A stretch of 49,144 nucleotides of DNA, from assembly GCF_001279695.1 (NCBI RefSeq), contig NZ_LGDD01000321.1, positions 1 through 49,144 on the forward strand, written 5' to 3'. The notes beneath the pieces were generated by a model, which saw nothing but the letters and a program-made list of their open reading frames with translations, ran no database searches and had not been told where the DNA came from. Position 1 is the first letter of the stretch. Every line of letters starts with the position of its first letter. The DNA comes from Streptomyces sp. WM6378. GTDB lineage: Bacteria > Actinomycetota > Actinomycetes > Streptomycetales > Streptomycetaceae. Shown here piece after piece: positions 17,586 through 25,999 of this stretch. The translations under genes and the position numbers were made by a program.

Positions 17586-17630
17586 GACTTCCCAATCAGG
17601 AAGTCAAGCAGCCATCGTGACTGGAGGTGC
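17586..17630 (-). repeat. Island boundary repeat, right copy
   Basis: Inverted partner of 11544-11587. Here the core is a cleaner palindrome, GACTTCC, six bases, GGAAGTC. The distance between the two copies is about 6.1 kb. Confidence 0.7.
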
Positions 17631-17684
17631 AAACTTAGTATCGGCCCGCAAGCGGACACCCACACCAGTTGATCCAACTCGCAC

Positions 17685-18023
17685 ATGAGCCCTGTGAGTT
17701 ACCCCGCAAGTAGAGCTTGCGCAGATCTCGTTCGGGCGCGGCTACCTGAGGCGTTGGGCGACGTTCAGCGTGAGTACGTACTCGGGGGTTCGCGACGTTC
17801 ACCGTGGCCACGGCCGGGAGGCGTCACGTTGACGCTCGTGCGCGACGACACCGTGCACATCAACCCAATCTCCCTGTCCGGCGCTTGGCCCCGGTCCCGT
17901 TCTTCGTCGACGTCGTGTCGCTGGTCTCCGTCCGGGTGAGCCATACGACCGGACCGGAGTGGATGATCAACTGCGTGGGCAGCGTGCAACACGAGCTGCC
18001 CCTGGCGGGGCGGCCCGGTCCTG
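17685..18023 (+). pseudogene. Frameshifted hypothetical protein
   Basis: From ATG 17685 the first 70 codons read well (ARLPEALGDVQREYVLGG, VTLTLVRDDTVHINPISL). Then sense coding moves to another frame near 17885-17900 (VPFFVDVVSLVSVRVSHTTG, WMINCVGSVQHELPLAG). This suggests a one-base frameshift in a small protein of unknown function that ran into the DUF6431-like gene behind it. Confidence 0.45.
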
Positions 18024-18607
18024 GTGACGCTGGTGGGATGCGGGAGGCACCTGGTCGTGATCGTTGTGGCGGAGTCCGAGACGAGTGTGATGCCGTCGTG
18101 CCCGGCCTGCGACGCGCCGCTGCGTCCATGGGGCTACGCCCGCGAGCGCGCGATCCGGCTGCCCGGGGGCGGCCTGCGGCGGCTGCGTCCGAGGCGGGCC
18201 CGCTGCCGCTCCTGCCGCACCACGCACGTGCTGCTGCCGCCGTACTGCCTGCTCCGCCGGGCGGACAGCGTCCACACCATCGCCGCCGCCCTCCTGGAAC
18301 ACGTCGCCGGACACGGCCACCGCCGCGTCGCCGAGCGGCTGCACCGGCCCGCCGCGACGGTCCGCGGCTGGCTCCGCCGAGCGACCGCACGCGCCGCGTT
18401 CCGGCGCGCCACGGCATGCTCTACGCCTACCACCTCACCCCCGACGCCGGCCCCTTCCCGCCGCGGGACACCGACCTGGCCGAAGCCCTCGATGTCCTGG
18501 TCGAAGCCGCCCGCGTCGCCCAGGAGCAGCACGCCGACTGGGCAGCCACCGATCCGTGGGGCGCCGTCACCCTGGTCACCGGCGGCCGGCTCCTCACGCC
18601 CGCGTAG
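18024..18607 (+). pseudogene. DUF6431-like zinc-ribbon/HTH protein, frameshifted
   Basis: The first 125 codons encode a CPACDAPLRPWGY zinc ribbon with a second CRSC pair, followed by a helix-turn-helix (SVHTIAAALLEHVAGHGHRR, then VAERLHRPAATVRGWLRRA). This is typical of transposon-associated DUF6431 proteins. Near 18395-18415 coding moves into another frame (YAYHLTPDAGPFPPRDTDLA, then LVTGGRLLTPA to the stop at 18607). The full protein would need a one-base correction, so the gene is probably dead unless the sequence has an error. Confidence 0.6.
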
Positions 18608-18756
18608 ACGGCCCGCGACAGCAAGCACATGAAGCCGACACCGTGATGACGACACATCACTCCGGCAAGCGAATGAAAGCCGCCTCTACGTCCCCACGGC
18701 GAACGTCGCCAACATGCTCACCTTGAGCGTCGGGCAACAGCATGGCGGGAGGAGCG

Positions 18757-19011
18757 TCAACGCCCGCCGGAGGCCCTCCCGTTGTCCTCGTTGTCGACCA
18801 GCGTGCCCACCGTGCCCGTGCCCTGACAGTTCGAGCACTGCACGGTGGTCTCGTTGCCATCGTCGTCCCGCACCGTGACCTCACCGCCCTGGCAGTTTCC
18901 GCACGCCGGCACCCGACGCTCCTTCAGCAGTCGCTTCGTCAGGTTCAGAAGCCGGGCATACCGCGGGTCCTGCTCCAGCGCAGAAATGTGCTCCCGGTCC
19001 ACCCATCCCAT
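18757..19011 (-). CDS. Small DnaJ-type zinc-finger protein
   Basis: An 84-residue protein from ATG 19011. The C-terminal half contains two CxxCxG motifs, ACGNCQGGEV and QCSNCQGTGTVG, separated by an acidic turn. That is the pattern of half of a DnaJ central zinc domain. The N-terminal half is helical (EQDPRYARLLNLTKRLLKE). No J-domain is present, so it is not a co-chaperone in itself. Similar tiny zinc-ribbon proteins are common in streptomycetes without known function. Confidence 0.65.
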   Translation of the reverse strand: MGWVDREHISALEQDPRYARLLNLTKRLLKERRVPACGNCQGGEVTVRDDDGNETTVQCSNCQGTGTVGTLVDNEDNGRASGGR

Positions 19012-19193
19012 GAGCGCCACCACCCTCCGGCCCTGCCTCCACCGTACCCACGCCGCAACGTGGCCGCGCCACCCCGGTGCGATGATCATGGTTCTCCCCC
19101 GCAGGAGTGAACCAGCCTCCGCTCAGCTCGACTTCGGCCGGCGCTCCTCGCTACGAAGATCACTCCATGTGGGATATCTCCGGAGGGGTGCCG

Positions 19194-19511
19194 ATGCGCG
19201 CAGGGGCCAAGACACTGACCGCGGGGACCGCCGTGCTGACCGTCCTCGCCACCTGGCCGGCGGGCGCGGTCGCGGCCTCGGGCGAGGAACCCTGCCGGAT
19301 CAACACCGACGCCGCCGTCATCCGCCGGGCCCCGGCGAAGAACGCGGCGAAGGCCGGCATCGGCTACCGCGACCAGACGTGCCGCTTCCACGGCTACACC
19401 CGGGACGTGGCCTGGGCACACATCACGATGAAGAGCTCGGGCGTGGACGGCTGGGTGGACCGCACTTTGATCTCCACCGCCAAGGAGCAGCTCGCCCCCA
19501 CCGGCAGCTGA
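19194..19511 (+). CDS. Secreted SH3-like small protein
   Basis: A 105-residue protein from ATG 19194, preceded by CGGAGGGG. It has a typical signal peptide (basic MRAGAK, hydrophobic TAGTAVLTVLATWPAGAVA, cleavage near AASG). The mature part looks like a bacterial SH3 fold with two Cys residues (PCRINTDAAVIRRAP, TCRFHGY) and ends GVDGWVDRTLI. It probably acts outside the cell, possibly on the wall. The following lipoprotein gene starts inside its stop codon (TGATG), so they form one operon. Confidence 0.75.
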   Translation: MRAGAKTLTAGTAVLTVLATWPAGAVAASGEEPCRINTDAAVIRRAPAKNAAKAGIGYRDQTCRFHGYTRDVAWAHITMKSSGVDGWVDRTLISTAKEQLAPTGS

Positions 19512-19990
19512 TGCGCCCGGCCCGTCTGCTGGCGGCGGTCGGTGTTGCGCTGCTTGCCACCGGCTGTGTCACCGTGTCGCACAAGGCCGCGCCGCATGGC
19601 GGGCACTTGCTGCCCGACGGCGGCCGTCTCACCACGGTGGCACCGGCGCCCCAGTGGCCCGAGCCGGTCCAGCCGCCGGCCCGCGAGATACTGGCCCCTG
19701 CCTACGGTCCAGCCCCCGCCACCACCGCGGTCAGCGCCCCGGTCAGCAGCGTAGGTGCGGCGGAGCGACCGCGTCGTGACCGACCACGGCCCGAGGCCAC
19801 TCCTGCCCACGGCGACGACCAGGGCCAGAGCATCCCCCGGCACGCCGCACCTGCACCCAGCCATCACCGGGACCGCCCCGCTACGACCCCGGTGCCGTCT
19901 GCTCCTGGGCCCAGGACAACGGCGTCGACCCGTCCGTCGTCAGCGCCTGCCGCCAACAACTCGGCCGCTGAACGAATTGACCAACCGTAG
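19511..19990 (+). pseudogene. Lipoprotein, probably frameshifted near its 3' end
   Basis: ATG 19511 gives a lipoprotein signal (LLAAVGVALLATGC, lipobox LATGC with the lipid-carrying Cys at about residue 17), followed by a long Pro/Ala-rich linker. In this frame the protein ends at 19990 with low-complexity sequence. However, another frame over 19860-19971 spells a far more protein-like C-terminus, RYDPGAVCSWAQDNGVDPSV, then a second Cys and QLGR. I infer a frameshift around 19830-19870, with the intact protein ending at 19971. Confidence 0.5.
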
Positions 19991-20096
19991 GGCCCCGACC
20001 CGTCTCCGTCGTCCTGCGCGAGCCTCGCCTGCTGTCGGTGACTTTCCTGCCCCGAGACGGTTGGACTCACCAGCACCAGCGATTCGGGAGGGCCCC

Positions 20097-20546
20097 ATGC
20101 CGACATGCTCCAAGATGCGCGTGTTGCTGGCCGGCGCGCTGGTTGTTGTCGCCCTCGCCTTATCTGCGGTACCGGCCTCCACCGACTCCTACCTCGACCA
20201 ACGCTCCAACACCTGCCGGCCCGAGGGCGGCATCGCGTGCGCGTACGGACTGGTCGTCACCTACTGGCACCGCCCCGGATCCCTACAACGCGCCGTGAGC
20301 TGGGTCTACGTCACGCGCAGCCCCGCGAACACCCACAACATGGCCCGCTGGTGGTACCGGGCGCCCGGCGGCCAAGCCCGTGTGGGCGGGGCCCGGCGCC
20401 GCGGCACGAGGGTCCAGTCCTGGACGGAGATCACCTGGGGCTCCGGCGGTCACCGCCGAACCGGGCCCGTGCTGTCGGCCGGGACGCAGATCTGCGCGGA
20501 GTTCAACTACAGCGCCACCACCAGGCCCTGCGTCACCCTGAAGTAG
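20097..20546 (+). CDS. Secreted protein of unknown function
   Basis: A 149-residue exported protein from ATG 20097, preceded by GGGAGGG. The signal peptide is clear (KMRVLLAGALVVVALALSAV, cleavage after PAS). The mature protein has four Cys residues (NTCRPEGGIACAYG; QICAEFN; RPCVTLK) that could form two disulfides, and many Trp/Tyr residues. This suits a small extracellular beta-rich domain. I do not recognise a family. It follows the secreted SH3-like protein and lipoprotein on the same strand. Confidence 0.7.
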   Translation: MPTCSKMRVLLAGALVVVALALSAVPASTDSYLDQRSNTCRPEGGIACAYGLVVTYWHRPGSLQRAVSWVYVTRSPANTHNMARWWYRAPGGQARVGGARRRGTRVQSWTEITWGSGGHRRTGPVLSAGTQICAEFNYSATTRPCVTLK

Positions 20547-20772
20547 CGCGGCCCCACCGTTTCGGTCTCTTCCTCGCGGAGGCCGGCTCCCGGCACTCCG
20601 CCGACCGTTCGTGCAGCGCCACACGGACCAGGAGATCAGCGAGGGGCGCGCCTGGCTGTGACGCCTCTAGACGCAGGGCCTGGCACCCGGAGCAGTTCTT
20701 CCGCACCAGAGCCTTCCTGCGATGAGACCGGCCGGGGGACCGGGGCTGGTCGTTACGGGTCGGCGTGCGGGA

Positions 20773-21510
20773 TCATGCAGGCCGGATACCGCGCAGGGCG
20801 GCCCGCAGGCGACGGCCCTCGTCCGATGCGGGGACTTCGACCCGCTCGGGGTCCATGGAGGCAAGCCGGGCCACAGCCTCACTCTGATCATGGCCTCGTT
20901 CGTGTGCGACGTGCAGCCGGTACAGGGCTTTGTAGAGCGCCTGGGAGACACCGGGCCTGAGCGCGACGACGAACGGGGCGAGTGCCGCCCGCAGTTCCGC
21001 GACCGGATCCACCGGATCCACCGCCCGCGCCGCGGTCCGGCGCCGGTAGGCCTTCTGCCGGCAGCGCGCATCACAGTACGCAGAATCCGCACGCCCAGCC
21101 GTAACAAGCGTGCCGCAACTGCCGCACGGACGGCCCGAACCCCTGCCGCCGTTACGTTTACGCGTGAGAGAGGTCCGGCACGCCCGCGAACACGTCACCC
21201 CCTTCAGGAGCTTCTCCGCACGCCGCACCACCACAAGCCCGCACGCCAGACACGGCTCTGGCGGCAGGAGCGCCCCGCGGCCAGCCAGCTCCAGCCACCG
21301 TGCCGTTCCCGCCTGCCGCGCCGCGGCCGGGCGGGACAGCCCCGTGACCGGATCCGCACACCCCCGGCGATAGCACCCCTCACAGATCAGGAAGCAGCCA
21401 AACACCCGCCGCCGACCCCGGCAAGTGCTCCCACCGACCAGATACGCCGTCCCGCCGAACAGCTCCGCACCGCACATCGTGCACGGCCGAGCAACCACAC
21501 GCACACCCAT
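20773..21510 (-). CDS. Multi-zinc-ribbon protein
   Basis: About 245 residues from ATG 21510. Zinc-binding Cys pairs repeat along it: CTMCGAELFGG, CEGCYRRGC, CLACGLVVV, CSRACRTS, CGSCGTLV, and CDARCRQKAYRRR. The last resembles the Cys-rich tag seen in phage-related and FCS-like zinc fingers. The C-terminal third is a helical region (LRAALAPFVVALRPG). It likely binds nucleic acid or partner proteins. No operon partner is visible. Confidence 0.65.
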   Translation of the reverse strand: MGVRVVARPCTMCGAELFGGTAYLVGGSTCRGRRRVFGCFLICEGCYRRGCADPVTGLSRPAAARQAGTARWLELAGRGALLPPEPCLACGLVVVRRAEKLLKGVTCSRACRTSLTRKRNGGRGSGRPCGSCGTLVTAGRADSAYCDARCRQKAYRRRTAARAVDPVDPVAELRAALAPFVVALRPGVSQALYKALYRLHVAHERGHDQSEAVARLASMDPERVEVPASDEGRRLRAALRGIRPA

Positions 21511-21625
21511 AACCAACCCAACGACCAGCACACCCAGCCGTAACGGCCCGCTGTGACGTTGCGCGATACCTGACCACTTTGACCGTTACCTGGCCATTAA
21601 CGCAGGGTGAGCGACCTCGCTGCTT

Positions 21626-23320
21626 GGCTCTGTCGCTGATTTGGGGGCAGCGGCTGGTTGATCACGGGGACAGGAGGATCCGGCGTCGCAGCAGGTCAAA
21701 GTTGGCCCGGCCGTACATCTGTCTTTTGAGCAGCTTGATCCTGGTGACGTTGCCCTCGACGGCTCCGGAGGTGTGGGTGGTGGAAAGGGCCGCGAGGATG
21801 GCGGCGTGGTCGCGTCGCATGCCACTGGCGAGGGTCCGGAGTTCGCGTTGCCCGTCGAGGCGGACGTCGGCGAGCCAGACATCGAAGGCGAGGTGTTCGG
21901 TGCGGCGTTCGCGCAGGATCACAGCAAGGCGGCGGGCGTACTCGGTGGTCGTGGCCAGCGCCGGGCTACGGTCGCACAGGTCATTGAGACATTTGCGTTC
22001 GGTGTCCGTGAGGTGCTCCGGACGGCTCATGATCCAGTTGGTGACGCGGCGGACGGTCAGGTGTGGCAGAGGGGTGTCCAGGGGGATGGCTCCGGTGCGG
22101 TAGGGCCGCAGATGGCGGCGGACGGTGTTGATGTCGCCCCGGTAGCCCAACTGCTGGATCTCCCGGGCCAGTGCGGAGGCGTTGGTGCAGCCCTCCAGCC
22201 AGCGGTGGTGCAGATAGAGGCGGTAGTCGTCGATTAGGCTCGGACGTTGAGTGGCCGCGGCGAGGAGTTCATCGAGGTCGGCGGCCTCGGCGAAGCGGAC
22301 GACGGTGCCCCGGCTGAGGCGGAGTTCGCGAGCGATGGCGCGCAGGCTGTCGCCGCGGGCGATCCGCTCGTGGATCAGCTGATACCGCTCACGGGTCCGT
22401 GCCACCAGGGGACGTGGCCGGCCGTGAATGTCGAGTTCATCGGCGGCCGTCGGAGATGCGGAGGCGGTCTCCGTGGCAGTTGGCAGTGGTTCGCGTAGCT
22501 CCGCGCGGTGCCGGCCGACGATGCGCTCGACGGCCTCGGCCAGGTTGTGCAGGACGTGCCAGGGATCGGCCACTTGTCGGGCCTGCGGTGCTCCGGCGCA
22601 AGCACCGTCACGGAAGGAACCGGCGCGGTCGCGGCAGATCATCTGGACTTCCGGGTGGCACCTCAGCCAGGCGGCGAAGGTGGCTGCGGTCCGGCTGGCG
22701 AGCACGTCGACGGGACGGTGGGTGGTCATGTCGACCAGGACGGTCGCGTACTTCCACCGGCGGCGCAGGGCGAACTCGTCGACGCCCAGGACCTGGACGG
22801 GGCCAGGATTCGGCTCGGGCAGGGCCCGGATCAGCCGGAGCATCGTGTCCTTGCACGTCACCATAGACATCCGGTCGGCCATCCGGGCACCAGGCCGACC
22901 GCCCAGGAACAGCGCGATGTCTGTGAGGAGCGCCGTCAGGGAATCGGTCCGTCGCGCGTAGCGGCGGGTCAGCGCCGGTATCTGCTCAGCGAACGTCCGA
23001 TGCGAGCATGCACTGTTCTCGCAGGTGAACCGCCGTGCCCGGAGCCTCATCTGCAACCGTCTCCCGGCAACAGGACGGTCGACGAGACGCCGCTCGTAGT
23101 AGCAGTGCACCCGCGACGAACTCCAGCCGCACTCCGGACAAAGAGCCCCAGGTCCCCGGGCCCGAGCAGCCACGAGCACTTCGTCCTTGGTGAGCATCAG
23201 TCGCTCAACCTCAACAGCCGCACCAGGAAAGAGAAGATCAGCAACGCTCACGACCCCGTCCACACCCAAGTGATGCCCAAGCCGTAGTCGCAGCCACTGC
23301 CCCCAAATCAGCGACAGAGC
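21626..23320. mobile_element. ISL3-family insertion sequence
   Basis: Imperfect terminal inverted repeats of about 31 bp (21626-21656 and 23290-23320) share GGCTCTGTCGCTGATTTGGG and further bases, and enclose one transposase gene. The element is about 1,695 bp. I could not see an 8-bp target duplication. Its right end lies 30 bases past the stop of the lasso 2 exporter. Confidence 0.85.
21662..23263 (-). CDS. ISL3-family transposase
   Basis: About 533 residues from GTG 23263; a longer frame begins at 23335 but crosses the terminal repeat. The N-terminus has the family zinc finger (CPECGWSSSRVHCYYER, then CENSACSHRTF). The DDE core shows VLGVDEFALRRRWKYATVL, DRAGSFRDGACAG and DPWHVLHNLAEAVERIV. 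A C-terminal GAVEGNVTRIKLLKRQMYGR carries the final Glu. No internal stop is seen, so it may be active. Confidence 0.9.
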   Translation of the reverse strand: MDGVVSVADLLFPGAAVEVERLMLTKDEVLVAARARGPGALCPECGWSSSRVHCYYERRLVDRPVAGRRLQMRLRARRFTCENSACSHRTFAEQIPALTRRYARRTDSLTALLTDIALFLGGRPGARMADRMSMVTCKDTMLRLIRALPEPNPGPVQVLGVDEFALRRRWKYATVLVDMTTHRPVDVLASRTAATFAAWLRCHPEVQMICRDRAGSFRDGACAGAPQARQVADPWHVLHNLAEAVERIVGRHRAELREPLPTATETASASPTAADELDIHGRPRPLVARTRERYQLIHERIARGDSLRAIARELRLSRGTVVRFAEAADLDELLAAATQRPSLIDDYRLYLHHRWLEGCTNASALAREIQQLGYRGDINTVRRHLRPYRTGAIPLDTPLPHLTVRRVTNWIMSRPEHLTDTERKCLNDLCDRSPALATTTEYARRLAVILRERRTEHLAFDVWLADVRLDGQRELRTLASGMRRDHAAILAALSTTHTSGAVEGNVTRIKLLKRQMYGRANFDLLRRRILLSP

Positions 23321-23350
23321 CCGAAAATCTTGCAAGACCCGGGCTTCTCG

Positions 23351-25180
23351 TCAGCTGCTGTCGCCGGGGCCGCGCAGGGTCTGGGCGTCGGCCAGTTCCC
23401 GGTAGGTGGCGCTGCGGTTGAGGAGTTCCTCGTGGGTGCCGGCCGCGATGATGCGGCCGGCGTCAAGGAGGTAGATGCGGTCGGCGTTCTGCACGGTGGA
23501 GAGGCGGTGGGCGATGACCAGCAGCGCGCACCGCTGGGCGATGTCGCGCATGACCTGGCTGAGGGCGGCTTCGTTGATGGCGTCCAGGTGTGAGGTCGGT
23601 TCGTCAAGGAGGAGCAGTGCCGGCCGGGTGAGCAGGGCGCGGGCGAGGGCGATGCGCTGGCGTTCGCCGCCTGAGAGGGTGGTGCCGCGCTCGCCCAGGA
23701 CGCAGGAGAGGCCGCCGGGGAGCCGGTCGACGACGTCGGTGAGGTTGGCCAGGCGCAGTACTTGCCGGACCTCGGCCGGGTCGGCGTCGGGCATCGCGTA
23801 GGTGATGTTGTCCCACAGGGTGCCGTGGACGACGTGGGTGTTCTGGTCGACCAGGGCGATGCGGGCCCGGCACTCCCGGCGGGTCAGTTCGGGGGCGGGG
23901 TGCCCGTCGAAGGAGAGGGCGCCTGCCTGGGGTTCGTAGAACCGGGCGGCGAGCGAGAAGACTGTGGTCTTGCCAGCGCCCGAGCGGCCCACGAGCGCGA
24001 TCTGGCCGCGGTGGGGCACAGACAGGGACACGCCGCGCAGGACGGGTCGGCCGGGCAGGTAGCCGAAGTGGACCTCGCGGAGAGCGAGCGCGTCGGCGGG
24101 CCGGGCGGTGGCCTGGCGGGGGCGCACGGGTGCGCGCTGGGGGCCGGTGGGTTCCTCGGGGAGCGCCAGGGCCTGGTCGACGCGCTGGTAGGCACCCATG
24201 CCGCGCTGGATGAGGCCGATGGCGCGGAAGACGGAGGAGAGCGGGACGACGAGGTAGGAGGCGTAGAGGAGGAAGGCCACCAGTTCTCCGAGGGACTCGG
24301 AGCCGCCCACGCGCATGCCGCCGATGACCAGGACGAGCAGGAAGGAGCCCTGGACGGCGAGTTCGACCGCCGAGCTCATGAACGCGGCCAGTTTGGCGGT
24401 GCGCACACCGGCGTCGTAGGCGGCCTCCACGCGGGTGCCGATCCGTCGGGCTTCGCGGGTCTCGGCGCAGTGGACCCGCACCATGGGCAGTGCGCCGAGG
24501 GCTCGTTCGAGGTCGGCGGCGATGTCGCCGACTGCTCCCTGGGTGCGTTCGGCGGCGGCTCGGATACCGGCCAGCAGCGAGGCGACGACGACGGCTGCCG
24601 CGACGACGGTGGAGGCGACGAGGAGGAGCAGGAGAGGGTCGATCCACGCCATGAGCGCCAGGGCGCCGACGGAGACCAGGATGCCGGTCACCAGGTCGAC
24701 CAGGGCCTGGGCCGCGGCTTCGCGGATGACGGTGGTGTCGGCGGTGACGCGGGAGATCAGGTCGCCGCTGCGGTGCCGGCCGTACTCGCGCATGTCGAGG
24801 CGGAGCAGATGGGAAACCAGCCCGTGACGCATGGTCCGGATCACCCGTTCCCCCATGCGTTCGAGCAGGAAGCGGCCGACCGCGCCGGTGACCGCCTCGG
24901 CGACGAACAGGACGGCCAGGAGCAACAGCGGTCCCAGCAGGCGCTCGTGTCCTGCGGCGTCCACGATGCGCCGGGCGACGAGCGGCTGGGCCAGACCCAT
25001 CGCGGATCCTGCCAGGGTCAGAACGGAGGCGACGGCGATCGCGGACCGGTGGCCGGCGGTCAGACGCACCATGGTGGCGACCGCCCCCGGCACGCCGGGG
25101 CGACGGTCCCCGGCCGGGTCCGGTGGCGGGGTGTCGTCGCCGGACCGCGGGCCGGGGTCCGTGGCGACCTGCTCGGTCAC
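23351..25180 (-). CDS. lasD: ABC exporter, citrulassin-type lasso cluster
   Basis: A 609-residue permease-ATPase fusion from GTG 25180, whose start overlaps the lasB2 stop by four bases. The membrane domain spans roughly residues 40-310 (six helices expected; AIAVASVLTLAGSAMGLAQP is the first). The ATPase has Walker A GRSGAGKT, the signature LSGGE, and Walker B LLLLDEPTSHLDA with its downstream His (IAHRLSTV). It probably exports the mature lasso peptide. Unlike cluster 1, the exporter is the last gene of the biosynthetic operon. Confidence 0.9.
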   Translation of the reverse strand: MTEQVATDPGPRSGDDTPPPDPAGDRRPGVPGAVATMVRLTAGHRSAIAVASVLTLAGSAMGLAQPLVARRIVDAAGHERLLGPLLLLAVLFVAEAVTGAVGRFLLERMGERVIRTMRHGLVSHLLRLDMREYGRHRSGDLISRVTADTTVIREAAAQALVDLVTGILVSVGALALMAWIDPLLLLLVASTVVAAAVVVASLLAGIRAAAERTQGAVGDIAADLERALGALPMVRVHCAETREARRIGTRVEAAYDAGVRTAKLAAFMSSAVELAVQGSFLLVLVIGGMRVGGSESLGELVAFLLYASYLVVPLSSVFRAIGLIQRGMGAYQRVDQALALPEEPTGPQRAPVRPRQATARPADALALREVHFGYLPGRPVLRGVSLSVPHRGQIALVGRSGAGKTTVFSLAARFYEPQAGALSFDGHPAPELTRRECRARIALVDQNTHVVHGTLWDNITYAMPDADPAEVRQVLRLANLTDVVDRLPGGLSCVLGERGTTLSGGERQRIALARALLTRPALLLLDEPTSHLDAINEAALSQVMRDIAQRCALLVIAHRLSTVQNADRIYLLDAGRIIAAGTHEELLNRSATYRELADAQTLRGPGDSS

Positions 25181-25611
25181 GGCGTGTTCCGGGAGGGTGG
25201 GGGGACGCTCATCAGGCGGCTGAAGTAGTCGTCGGGGACGCCTTCGCCGATCGGTCGGCCGTCGACCTCGATCCAGGCGTGGGCACTGAAGGGGGGCACC
25301 GCACGGATGCCGGTGCACCAGGTGGGCCAGACGCCCCACAGGCGGCACAGCAGCGCGGCGCCCAGGGAACGCGGCAGGCAGCCTCGCGGCCCGGCACAGA
25401 ACAGGCTCGCCGCACACAGCGCGTCCCGGGCGGCGTGGGCCCGGCCGGGGGTGGCGGGCACGGCGCCGCGCCGCAGAAAGGTCAGCAGGGCCAGGATGCG
25501 GCGGGGCGGCAGCCGGGCGATCAGGTAGGCCGCGGGCAGGACGGCGCGGGCGCCGATGCGGTGCGCGCGGGGGACGCCGGTGGGGCGGGCCAGGGCGCTG
25601 GGGGTACTCAT
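25177..25611 (-). CDS. lasB2: Lasso leader peptidase, cluster 2
   Basis: A 144-residue transglutaminase-like cysteine protease. Candidate catalytic residues are Cys78 in GPRGCLPRSLGAALLCR and His111 in SAHAWIEVDG, with Asp117 close by. ATG 25611 has GAGG upstream and overlaps the stop of the 46-residue ORF before it (ATGA). It should cleave after leader Gly21 of the precursor at 27867-27977. Identity to the cluster 1 enzyme is clear around both catalytic motifs (LCRxxGVWPxWCTGxR is shared). Confidence 0.92.
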   Translation of the reverse strand: MSTPSALARPTGVPRAHRIGARAVLPAAYLIARLPPRRILALLTFLRRGAVPATPGRAHAARDALCAASLFCAGPRGCLPRSLGAALLCRLWGVWPTWCTGIRAVPPFSAHAWIEVDGRPIGEGVPDDYFSRLMSVPPPSRNTP

Positions 25612-25748
25612 GCCGAAACCTCGCTGCGCTCGGCCTCGCGTTCGCGAGGAGCTGACCCCTTGATGAGTGGCGCGGACCACCCGATGAGCGGGGCCCTCCC
25701 TATGAGCGGCGCTGACCTCCCGATGAGTGGCTCGCTGCGCCCGTTCAT
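25608..25748 (-). CDS. Unrecognised 46-residue repeat ORF between lasB1 and lasB2
   Basis: The ATG at 25748 overlaps the lasB1 stop (ATGA), and the TGA at 25608-25610 overlaps the lasB2 ATG in the same way. Between them lies an open frame of 46 codons. Residues 7-33 are four imperfect repeats: PLIGRSA, PLIGRA, PLIGWSA, PLIKGSA. The C-terminal 13 residues are highly charged (APREREAERSEVSA). The DNA repeat units are spaced 21, 18 and 21 bases, all multiples of three. In cluster 1 the same junction is a direct ATGA overlap of lasB1 and lasB2 with no insert. It could be a small translated protein, a leader that keeps lasB2 coupled, or a decayed linker. No known family fits. Confidence 0.6.
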   Translation of the reverse strand: MNGRSEPLIGRSAPLIGRAPLIGWSAPLIKGSAPREREAERSEVSA

Positions 25749-25999
25749 GCGGCCAGCCCCGAGGCCCGCAGTTGCTCGGTCAGCGCGACGACGTCCCGCG
25801 CGGCCTGCGAGCGGTCGATGTCGAACTCGGCCATGAGCGCGTCGACCGCGTCCTCCTCGTCGCCGCCCTCCAGCAGCGTGCGGACGACGAGCGTGCCGGT
25901 GGGGTTGAGCTCCCAGTACTCTCCGTTGCGCTGGTCGAGCAGGACGGTTCCGTAGGTGGTCTCGGTGGTGCAGATGTCGGCGCTGAGTCGCACTGTCAT
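25745..25999 (-). CDS. lasB1: PqqD-like leader recognition protein, cluster 2
   Basis: An 84-residue RRE/PqqD-type protein. It has the same layout as the cluster 1 copy: an N-terminal strand (VRLSADICTTET), YGTVLLDQRNGEYWELNPTG as the recognition wing, then helices (ALMAEFDIDRSQAARDVVAL). It should bind the YEAP leader motif of the precursor. ATG 25999 overlaps the lasC stop (ATGA), and its own stop overlaps the start of the 46-residue ORF. Confidence 0.92.
   Translation of the reverse strand: MTVRLSADICTTETTYGTVLLDQRNGEYWELNPTGTLVVRTLLEGGDEEDAVDALMAEFDIDRSQAARDVVALTEQLRASGLAA

Noticed and set aside
23762..25228. A 488-codon plus-strand open frame, glycine/aspartate-rich
   Set aside because: Exact antisense shadow of the lasso 2 exporter.
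25660..25735. Possible CRISPR-like or regulatory tandem repeat
   Set aside because: Units of 18-21 bases are contiguous, imperfect and in coding phase; there are no spacers, so a repeat ORF explains them better.
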